Of a stretch of 64,000 nt of DNA, positions 1 to 9,100 are shown piece after piece (positions within the stretch are counted from its first letter, which is position 1; each line of letters opens with the position of its first letter). The DNA is taken from positions 228,904-292,903 of the forward strand of contig NZ_JBJHZZ010000003.1 in NCBI RefSeq assembly GCF_045310675.1, written 5' to 3'. Made by a program: the position numbers and the translations under genes. The notes under the pieces are model-generated. The model was not told the origin of the DNA. It saw only the letters and a list, made by a program, of their open reading frames with translations, and made no database searches. Source of the stretch: Clostridium_AT stratigraminis. Its GTDB lineage: Bacteria > Bacillota > Clostridia > Clostridiales > Clostridiaceae.

Positions 1-63
1 TATAGCATCTAACGAACTGATTATATTCATTTAAAATTCATCTCCAAGCTTTATTAATTTGAT

Positions 64-348
64 CTAATTGCAATAATTAGTCCTTAAGGTTTCTATTATA
101 TTTATTATTCTCTTATCCTTAATAAAATAAGTAATTGTTAGCCCACTTTTGTTAGAATCCAAAATTCTATTCATCTTGAGCATAGCTAAATGCTGTGATA
201 TAGCTGGTTGTGTCAAATTACCTATTTTTTCATGCAACTCGCTTACTGTCATTGGCTTTTCTATTAAATGACATACGATAGCTAATCTATTTTCATTTGA
301 AAGTACCTTTAGCAGCTCAGAGATTTCCTTTAATTTATCTAGCATCAT
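64..348 (-). CDS. ArsR/SmtB-family winged-helix transcriptional regulator
   Basis: Predicted 94-residue DNA-binding repressor. The fold is the ArsR winged helix: a helix with LSNENRLAIVCHL (about residues 16-28), then a helix-turn-helix whose recognition helix is TQPAISQHLAML (46-57), then a beta wing ending in a hydrophobic dimerisation helix. An ATG further upstream at 366 is possible, but the ribosome site AAGGAAG lies inside that extension, seven bases before the ATG at 348, so 348 is chosen. The usual alpha-3 metal-binding CxC pair of ArsR and SmtB is missing (only Cys26 and Cys93), so a metal-independent or redox signal is more likely. A palindrome lies upstream at 401-414 and may be its operator. 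The target genes are unknown; the divergent gene at 671 is one candidate. Confidence 0.88.
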   Translation of the reverse strand: MMLDKLKEISELLKVLSNENRLAIVCHLIEKPMTVSELHEKIGNLTQPAISQHLAMLKMNRILDSNKSGLTITYFIKDKRIINIIETLRTNYCN

Positions 349-400
349 AAGTATTCTTCCTTTCATTTATATATTATTTACTTCTTAAAGACTCTTTATA

Positions 401-414
401 TATTAATATTAATA
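401..414. promoter_or_regulatory. AT-rich palindrome, candidate ArsR-type operator
   Basis: The bases TATTAATATTAATA form a perfect dyad about 55 bases upstream of the arsR-like start. ArsR proteins bind short AT-rich dyads in their own promoters, so autoregulation is plausible. In such AT-rich DNA a palindrome of this kind can also arise by chance. Confidence 0.35.
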
Positions 415-509
415 AAGCAGTTTATATAAGCATTTAATTATGTACTTATGATACTTATATATTTATTATTTGTCAACCTTCTTAATGCCTAGTGTCGCTT
501 TTACCTTCT

Positions 510-543
510 CCATAAAAAATTAATCTAAAAACTATTTTAGATT
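510..543 (-). terminator. Hairpin followed by a T-tract in the arsR leader region
   Basis: AATCTAAAA (522-530) pairs with TTTTAGATT (535-543) around a 4-base loop. Read on the minus strand it is followed by AATTTTTTA, the form of an intrinsic terminator. It lies upstream of the arsR-like gene and antisense to the leader of the gene at 671. It could stop antisense transcripts or attenuate a longer arsR leader. The rest of the 322-base gap between the two divergent genes shows no other gene or clear motif. Confidence 0.4.
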
Positions 544-670
544 GATAAACATAAAAAATTAAGAAAGCTAGATGTATACAAATATAGCTAACTGTATCAA
601 TTTGGTACTAATAGAAAAGTTCTAATCATATTTTTATAAAAGAAAAGAATATGAAGGAGTGTAAAGTTAG

Positions 671-2119
671 TTGATAAAAAAAGTTAAAGTTGGTTTACGG
701 CCCCTTGTTAGTAAAATTAATTTACCAACCGTTTTGAAAACAGCAATGCTCCCAGGTGACTCAATGGAAAGATTATTTATTGCAACCCAGGTAGGGGAAA
801 TCTTTTACATTGGAAAGGACGCTATAAGAACTTTTTTAGATATTAGCCCACGAATCATAAAGCTAGGGTTTTCTGGTGGTAAATATGACGAACGTGGATT
901 AATAGGGCTAGCATTTCATCCGCAATTTTATTATAACGGCCTATTTTATCTTCATTATTCAGTAGCTGGAACACAAGGTCCAGGTGCTCTTCCTAGTTCG
1001 GAAGTTTCAAGACAAGGTCTTCCTGAATTTTTCAAGCCTAACCCATGTGATCCAAGAACCTTAAACCAAAAGTGGATAAATAGAGAAGTTAACTATGATC
1101 ATATTGATACAGTTGAGGAATGGATTTTGGAGTCCAATGGTCAACCTCAAAAACGCAGAACAATACTTAATATAAGGAGACCATTTTTTAACCATAACGG
1201 TATTAATAGCTTAAACTTTTCACCTGAAACTGGAAAACTTGTTTTAACAGTAGGAGATGGTGGCTCAGGATATGATCCATTTAATTTAAGCCAGGATGAT
1301 TTGGAAATCGCCGGCAAAATAATTGAAATTGAGGTAGCTAAGAATACATTTATCAATAATCCACCGATAGTCACACGTTTTAGCGAACTTCCGGTACCTA
1401 TTCAAGAAACACTTACAGTAATAGCAAAGGGGACTCGCAACATACCTGGCATATCATATCAAAGATTTCATAATCAGTTTATCAAATATGTAGGAATTGT
1501 TGGGCAGGATCTAGTTGAGTCAATTTTTTCATTCATTAATTATAAACCAATACCAGTTCCTCAGCTTATTCAAGCTTCTTTAATGAAAGCTAATCCTGAT
1601 CAAGAAGGATTTATTAACTTTGGCTGGCGAGGGTGGGAAGGTGCTTTCCCTACTACCATTATAAGGGGCTGCTCCGCAAATCCGACTTTGATTGAGGAAA
1701 CAATTGCTTATTTCGACGATGCAGTAAAGACTTCAACGCATCGTATTCCGCCTCTAATTAGTTACTTCCATAAAGAGCCTAGGCCGGATAAGTTTGGAGC
1801 AACTGCACTTACAGGAGTGCAAGTCTATATGGGTAATGAGATACCCGATTTAGCTGGGAGCCTTGTATTTACTGACTTTGCTCGGGATGATGGATCAGCG
1901 CCTCCAATTAGAGGAGTTTTAGCTTATACCAGGGAAAGAACAGATTGTAAACTAAATGATTTTAGTGTTATTGAAACCAATTATAATTTTGGATCTCAAT
2001 CAGCTTATTATACTAGTTTGGGAACTAATCTGAATCAAACCAGACTATATTTAGGAGTTTATGGCTCTATGAATGTTACTGATTTTAACCAAGGTACTAT
2101 TTTTCAAATTGTTCCATGA
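671..2119 (+). CDS. Glucose/sorbosone dehydrogenase-fold (PQQ-type) protein
   Basis: 482 residues with the signature order of the soluble aldose/sorbosone dehydrogenase beta-propeller: ERGLIGLAFHP (74-84), HNG (175-177), VGDGGSG (194-200), AGKIIEIEV, a GTRNIPG element (family: GLRNPxG), VGIVGQDLVESI (family: DVGQ..EE) and NFGWRGWEG. Family members oxidise sugars with pyrroloquinoline quinone in the periplasm or outside the cell. Here there is no signal peptide, and anaerobic clostridia are not known to make PQQ, so enzymatic activity is uncertain. A roughly 70-residue insertion (about 100-170) separates the first blades. The start is TTG at 671 behind AAGGAG (654-659), an 11-base spacing; no ATG fits the conserved N-terminus. 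It is transcribed alone, and a hairpin lies at 2236-2278. Confidence 0.75.
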   Translation: MIKKVKVGLRPLVSKINLPTVLKTAMLPGDSMERLFIATQVGEIFYIGKDAIRTFLDISPRIIKLGFSGGKYDERGLIGLAFHPQFYYNGLFYLHYSVAGTQGPGALPSSEVSRQGLPEFFKPNPCDPRTLNQKWINREVNYDHIDTVEEWILESNGQPQKRRTILNIRRPFFNHNGINSLNFSPETGKLVLTVGDGGSGYDPFNLSQDDLEIAGKIIEIEVAKNTFINNPPIVTRFSELPVPIQETLTVIAKGTRNIPGISYQRFHNQFIKYVGIVGQDLVESIFSFINYKPIPVPQLIQASLMKANPDQEGFINFGWRGWEGAFPTTIIRGCSANPTLIEETIAYFDDAVKTSTHRIPPLISYFHKEPRPDKFGATALTGVQVYMGNEIPDLAGSLVFTDFARDDGSAPPIRGVLAYTRERTDCKLNDFSVIETNYNFGSQSAYYTSLGTNLNQTRLYLGVYGSMNVTDFNQGTIFQIVP

Positions 2120-2235
2120 TTTAAAAAATTAAAATTATATTTAATATCATATAAGCCCCATTCTAGGATAGACTATAAATTCAGCATGCCTTAAGGCTTT
2201 GCACAAATCAGGGTATGAATGCTATAACCATAAAA

Positions 2236-2278
2236 AGCCCTTCTGATAATATTCTTACTTATTAATATCAGAAGGGCT
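2236..2278. terminator. Bidirectional hairpin terminator
   Basis: AGCCCTTCTGAT (2236-2247) pairs perfectly with ATCAGAAGGGCT (2267-2278). It lies between the convergent dehydrogenase-like and XRE genes and probably serves both. Confidence 0.7.
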
Positions 2279-2322
2279 CTTCATGGCTCCTAGTACCTAA
2301 ACTTTAACTATAAACTTTATGA

Positions 2323-2850
2323 TCATTTATTATTTTTCTTTTTGAAATATACTGCAAATATGATACCCGCTGCAAATGTTATGGTCGCAATGATGCTTAT
2401 AGTATTTGTTAAATATAGCGGTAGTTTCATTTGTGTGGGTAAATCAGAAATAGTAATGTCGAATCCTTCTGGAGGCGTTAATATCTTCTTGAAAGAAAAA
2501 TGTGCAAATCTTGACATCAAAAAAAACAGTGCAGAATAGCAAGAAAAAATATACCCTGCCAGATATCCCTTTTTCTTAATAAGTTTTGACACAAAATTAA
2601 CTGTCAACTCACTTTTATTGTCTGTTAGAGCTTTCTCAAAAACTTTGTTGTCTATTTCTTTATTAAGAAGATAGTCTGTTGTAACCCCTAAAATTTTACT
2701 AATTAATAATATTTTATCTGTATCAGGTAATGACTCACCCAATTCCCATTTTGAAACAGCTTGTCTAGATACACTTAGCTGCGCTGCAAACTGTTCTTGT
2801 GACATATTTTTCGTTTTCCTTAAACATTGTAATTTTTCTCCAAAATTCAT
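2323..2850 (-). CDS. XRE-family regulator with two C-terminal membrane helices
   Basis: 175 residues. The N-terminus is a Cro/C1-type helix-turn-helix (MSQEQFAAQLSVSRQAVSKW, 16-35), followed by the typical segment LPDTDKILLISKILGVTTDYLL. Two hydrophobic helices follow (about 95-113 and 145-168) with a short loop of about 30 residues between them and a lysine-rich tail, suggesting a membrane-tethered regulator. The ATG at 2850 is preceded by AAGGGGG at 7-8 bases, whereas an upstream ATG at 2928 has no ribosome site and would add residues not typical of the family. The signal is unknown. It appears monocistronic. Confidence 0.85.
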   Translation of the reverse strand: MNFGEKLQCLRKTKNMSQEQFAAQLSVSRQAVSKWELGESLPDTDKILLISKILGVTTDYLLNKEIDNKVFEKALTDNKSELTVNFVSKLIKKKGYLAGYIFSCYSALFFLMSRFAHFSFKKILTPPEGFDITISDLPTQMKLPLYLTNTISIIATITFAAGIIFAVYFKKKNNK

Positions 2851-2974
2851 TCCAATTACCCCCTTCTTTATTAAAATATATTTCAATATATAGCTGCGGT
2901 CTACCAAGCAAGCCTTGAATTTCCGCAACTAACAGTTGCAAGTCCAATTTTAAGCTGCTTTTCTTAAAAATATA

Positions 2975-3096
2975 TTAGCTTTTAGCATCTATTAAATAGT
3001 CAGTAATGTTACCCAATACACTTACTTCTGGATTTAGTTTATCATAGAATTTATTGATTTTGAATGCGGTGAATTCTTGACGCTTATATACATACT
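2975..3096 (-). pseudogene. Possible C-terminal remnant of a lost gene
   Basis: An open stretch of about 39 codons without a start codon ends at TAA 2975-2977. It reads ..KRQEFTAFKINKFYDKLN.. ..ITDYLIDAKS and has a protein-like composition. It lies between the terminator of the giant surface gene and the XRE gene. I do not recognise the family, and it could be chance. Confidence 0.25.
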
Positions 3097-3101
3097 AAAA
3101 A

Positions 3102-3132
3102 AGAACTCCAACTCATCAAAAGTTGAAGTTCT
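3102..3132 (-). terminator. Terminator of the giant surface protease gene
   Basis: AGAACTTCAACT pairs with AGTTGGAGTTCT on the minus strand (one mismatch) and is followed by TTTTTTAG. It sits 17 bases past the stop codon of the gene ending at 3149. Confidence 0.8.
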
Positions 3133-3148
3133 TTCTTTTAAAACAACC

Positions 3149-6100
3149 TTAGTGTATGCATTGAACTAATGAATTTACAGAGTTGTCTGAAATCCCTCCG
3201 CCAGTTCTTATTATAGTATTTCCATACCTTTTACCAAGTACTGTTTTTTGACTTAAAGCTAAATCATTACCTGACAATACTACTGGAGATCCATTAATCG
3301 CTGCCACAGGCCCTGCTGCCAATGCATCTACTAGCTCATATCCCTTTGCTATATAAGTCTTATCTATACCACTTCCATAAAACTTATCTATAACTAATGC
3401 ATTTGTTTCAAATCTATCTTGCCCCCCCAATCTGTTATTTCTTATATCTCCCGAAGTAATTTCATCAAGCTTATTAAGTACATTATTAGATACTACCCCT
3501 GAACCACCTATAATATAGGCATTCTCTATATTCTTTGATTTTAACCAGTTATAAGTAGTTGTTGGGATATTGTCTTTTTCCACTAATATTATAGGCATAT
3601 TATCCCTGCCTGCAACAGATGAAATAGATAAAGCATCTGCTTCACCATATCCATTACTTACAACAATTTTACTTACATTATAACAGTTTTTATCTATATA
3701 TTTTGCAACTTCTAAGGATGTACCATATCTATCGCTTCCACTAATTCTTGTAACAGTTAATCCTAAAGCTTGTATCTCATTCTTCACATCATCACTAACT
3801 ACACCGGTTCCCCCTACTATTATAGCATTCTTAGCTTTTAATCTCTTTATCTCATTTACAGTTGAACCCGGAAGAGATTTTGTTTCAGTAAGCAGCAATG
3901 GTGCATTTATGTATTTAGCCAAAGGTGTAGCTCCCAAACCATCTGCCATAGCTTTTCCATTTACTATTATTATATTATCAGAATTACTAAATTGACTTTG
4001 GCTTAACTTGACAGCTGTATCATATCTGCTGCTTCCTATTAGTGAGTTGACTTGTATATCTCTATTTGCAACGTTAACTATACAGTTAGCAGTGTATCCG
4101 CCTTCAATAGTTTTAGCCGTTATTGTTGCTGTGCCTTTTCCTATGGCTGATACTTTTCCAGCATTATCAACTATAGCTACAGAAGTATTGCTGCTTGACC
4201 AAGTTACACTTTTATTAAGCGCCTCTGTAGGTTTTACTGTTACTGCAAGATTTGTTGATTCTCCCCTTTTTAAGTTTGCGCTAGTTGTGTCTAAGCTTAC
4301 TCCTGTTACCTGGTCAGCCTTTCCTATATTTGTTATAGTAACAGTTTTGGTTGTTACATTCCCTGCAGCGTCCGTTGCAACAAAGGAAAAGCTTCCATTT
4401 TCGGTAAATGTGTGGCTGGCTGCATTGATTGTGCCTTCATTTGTGGAAGCAGTTACTGTAACACTTGAAGAAGTTGGTGCTGTGTTATACGGGTTTATTG
4501 TTATAATAGGTGGAGTTTTATCAATATTTGTTATTGTTACGGTAACGGTGGTCTTTTTACCCAAGTTATCTGTTGCTACAAAGTCAAAGCTTCCATTTTG
4601 TATAAAGGTATGACTTTGTGCATTGAGAGTACCTTTGTCAGCACTGGCTGTAACTGTAATATTCTGATTTGTCGGAGTTTTAATATAGTCTCCTATTGAT
4701 ATAACCGGTGCTGGATCTTGTGAAAGATCCTTTTGGGGTGAATATATAATTGTGCTGCCGTACTCACTGACAAAATTGTTTAAAATATTCATAGTTGGAG
4801 AATTAGCAGATATATCAAGGTAATTATTCGAAACATCCAAATTCATTAGCATCAGATTTTTAATTGGGCTTATATCTGTTATTTCATTATTTGATATATC
4901 AAGACCTAAAAGATTTGTAAGGTTTTTTAATTCATCAATGTTAGAAATATTATTCTTCGAAACATCCAAATCTAATAAATTGCTTAGTTTTTCAATACCT
5001 GCGAGATTCTGCAAGCCGCAATCTGATAAATTTAAAATTAATAAATTTGTTAAATTATTAATTTTACTTAAATTTGTTATTTTATTACCTGAGATATCTA
5101 AAAACATAATATTGGATAATCCTTCTAATGACGAAATATCAGTTATTTTATTATGTGCAAGATTAAGCTCTCCAAAATTTAAGCCTAAAGCTTTGAGGTT
5201 AGACAAGTCACTGATACTTACAATCTGATTATCCGAAAGGTTAAGGTCACACAGATTTGTTAAATTGCCTAGTGGCGTAATGTCTGTGATATTATTTTTT
5301 GAAAGATTCATTGATTTTAGATTCACAAAACCTGACAAAGCACTAACGCTGCTGATATTATTTCCTGACAAGGAAAGCCAACCATCATTTAAGCCAATAT
5401 TTATAAGCCCTCTAAGGGGTGAAATATCTGTTATTTGGTTATTAGAAAGATCAAGTGTCGTTAGGTTTGTATAATGTGATAGTCTGTTTATGTTACTAAT
5501 CTTATTATCATTTAGATATAATGTTGACAAGTTTTGAAGGTCAGGCAGTAAGGAAATATCCGTAATATTATTTTGACCTAAAGATAAATCCGTCAGATTT
5601 GTAAGATTAGCAAATACACTTAAATTATTTATATTATTTTCGTCAAGATATAAAGCCCTGAGATTTTTAAGTCCAGATAATTGGCTGACATCAGTTAACT
5701 TGTTTTTCCAGAGGTTAAGAGATTGTAATGTGGTTAATTTTGATAATGGTGAAGCATCAGCTATATTGTTATCGGATAAATCAAAATCTACCAGATTAAC
5801 TGCATATTCCATTCCGGTAACATCTGTTATATTACTGCTTGAAAGGGATAAGCTCTGTGTAAGTACTCTCATTTCACCTCGGGTAATTATATTATCCTGG
5901 TTGGTATCAACTCCGGCATTAATTAAAGCCGATTTAAGATTATCATCCTTAAAGGTTACCGTGGTATCATCGTCAGGCAAAGGAGAATAAATGGTAAAAG
6001 TCACTTTTGTGGTATTACCATCATCATCTGTTACTATTAAATCATGTTCTCCTACTTCTGAAACAGTATCACCGTTGTTGAAGCTAACTCCATCCAGCAA

Positions 6101-9100
6101 AGCAGTTCCTTTATCAAAGGTAATTGTCACAGAACCAAGATATCCGCATCCGTCACTTACACCGGTTACTACTGGCGGTGTAGTGTCTCCGACTTCTCTT
6201 AAAATTTGTTGATTTACTTTATCATACGAAAATAAATCATTGTTTTTAGATAACTCAACTAAATCATAAGAATTTGGAAAAGTACCCACTAATGAAAAAT
6301 CTGACTCGTCGTAAGCACTGTTATTTGTAAAAATAAAGCCATTTTTTGCGAAAATAGTAATGCTTCCCATTGAATTAACAACGCTTGGACTATTCGGATT
6401 ATATACATTGCCGCTATAAAAAACATAATTTCCATCATAAATGATGTTGTTACTAACATATGACGTAGATGGTATTGAGCCGATAACCCTGTCATTTATT
6501 AAATCATAATAGTAAAGTTTATTGCCACCGCCTCCTGATTCACCTATATATAAAATATGATTGTCAGTGTTTAACGCCAAGCCGGGATAGTATACCAAAC
6601 TAATATTTAATTTTTTTTCATTTTTTGTATTTATGTTATAACTGTAAATATCGCACCATTGATCTCTTTCAGCGTAGTATAAATAATTACCGTCCTTTAC
6701 GATTTTGTTTGGGTCTGAGCTTGTATAAAAAGTGTTTAAGATGTTTCCGCTTATTTTGTCTATTTCCAAAATCTGATCAGCATCATCTAATGCAACATAA
6801 AGCTTATCATTATCACAGATTATATCCGTTGGCCCGCTTTTTAAAGGAATAGTCTTATCGATATTAAGAGTCGTATCATTTATAAAAAATATAGCTTTGT
6901 CCTTTTTGGAAATGGCATACAAAATCTTTGATTGATCATCATTAACCCATTTATTCAAATCAGATGTCATACTTAAGGATTTTTCATATGGACTTCTTTG
7001 AGTACTCGTCACTGTAGAAGGTATTTGAGGCGATTTTGTGCCCTTAACCTGATCAACTATCTTAGTTTCATTTACGGTTCCATCTTCACTTGTATATTTA
7101 ACTATGCTGTTACTATTATAACTAAAAGTGAATAAGTCACCGGCATTTGACATTTCCACTAGATCTACACTATTTTTTAAATTCCCAAGCTTTACATGAG
7201 TTTCTTCATCATAAATGCTTGAGCTTGTAAAGACCATGCCATATTTGGCAAGAATTATAGTTTGCTCTCCATTATAGTCACCTTCTATATGAAGTGGATT
7301 TGCAGGATCAAAAGCTCTTCCAGCATAGAATACATACTTGCCATCACAAAGGGTAACTCTCTGAGGATAAGGGTATCCATAGTCATTGTTATATGTGGTG
7401 TGTCCTATAATACTATTATTTATTGTATTATAATAAGTCAAATCAGAGCCGGATAAATTGGCCTCACCAATATATAAAATGTGTGTAACGGGATCTATTG
7501 CAATGTCAGGCTCGCATAAAGAAGATAATAAACATATTTCATTATTTGTAGTAAGATCATATTGATTTATTGAACACCATTGATCATTTTCAGCATAATA
7601 AATTTTATCTCCATCTACAGCGATACTATAAGGATCATACTTTGTATAAATTTTAGATATCACTGTTTTTGTAGAAGGATCAATAATTAATATTTGATTG
7701 GCATCATCCAAAGAGATATATAATTTGTTATTAGCTAATTTGATATCTGTTGGCCCGCTGGCAAAAAACAGAGTTTTATCGACATTTAAAGTTTTATCAT
7801 TTATAAAATACAAAGCCTTATCATTTTTAGAAATTGCACACAGGGTATTTGTATCATTATCCTTTACCCAATTTGTGATGGCAGAGCCGATATTAAGTGT
7901 GGTTATATTTGAGTCAGTTTTAATACCTGATGAACTGACAGGGATAGAAGGAGCATATGTACCACCAACCTGTTGAATGATAGTTGATTGGTTGAGGCTA
8001 CCCTCATTATTACCATATTTGGTTAAGCTTATATTGGAAGCATTGTATACAAACAGGCTTCCACTGTCTGATGCTTCAATTAAATCTGCCTGATTTTGAA
8101 AGCTGCCAAGCTTCTTATGGGTTTGCTCATCGTATATACCAGCGTTAGTGAAAACCAAACCATTTTTTGCAAATACAATGGTTTGCCCTCCATTATAGTC
8201 ACCTTCTATATGTTTTGGATTTGTAAGGTCAAAGGCTCTACCTGCATAAAATATATAATTGCCATCGCATAGAGTAACTCTTTGGGGATAAGGATATCCA
8301 TAATCATTGTCATATGTGGTATGGCCGATTATACTATTATTTATTGTATTATAATAGTATAATTTAGAACCTGATAAACCGGATTCACCTATATATAGGA
8401 TGTGATCTTTTGGATTTATGGCTAAATCAGGACAGTACAAACTTCCTAAAGTTAATCTAGTGTCTGTATTTGAAGAAAGATTGTAGTTATGTACCTCACA
8501 CCATTGATCTCCTTGAACATAATAAATGTTGTTCCCATCTTTCACTAACCTATAAGGATCAACTACTGTTGTAATTGTGTTTATTATAGCTTTGGTTGCT
8601 ATATCAACCACAATTATTTCTTTGAGATCATCTAAGGTAATGTAAAGTTTTCCGCTATCGGCAATTATATCTGTAGGTTGAGCTGATAATGTCAATGTTT
8701 TGTCAACATTTAAGGTCACGCTATTAATAAAAAGCAAAGACTTGCTGTTTGTAATTGCACATAGATAACTACTTGCGTTATCAAATACCCATTGAGTAAT
8801 TGGTGTGCTTAAATTTATCTTGGTTGTAGATGCTGAATTATTTTCGATAGTAAAATCCAAAGTTGATGAATTTCCTGCAGCATCTGTTACTACTAAATGA
8901 TAACTGCCATTTGCGTTCAACACATAGCCACTGATAATTTGGTTGCCATTTAAAAGGGCTTTTCCTTCATTGAATTGAATTGTTACATTTCCAGTATAGG
9001 ATTTGCCGTTCTCCACTCCAGTTACTGTTGGTGCAGTTTTGTCTACTGTAAAATTATAAGTTGAAGTTGAACCGAAGGGACTGGTTAAAACGACAGTATA

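Noticed and set aside
2765..2947. Minus-strand 60-codon reading frame overlapping the XRE gene start
   Set aside because: It overlaps the regulator gene in another frame and has no ribosome site or recognisable product.
4008..4613. Long plus-strand reading frames opposite the giant protease gene (also at 4938, 5265, 5700, 5991 and 7698)
   Set aside because: They mirror repetitive coding DNA of the opposite strand, lack ribosome sites and have low-complexity translations.
4790..5900. Regular short repeats that look like a CRISPR array
   Set aside because: The 66-base periodicity encodes 22-residue leucine-rich repeats in frame; the units vary throughout and have no spacers.
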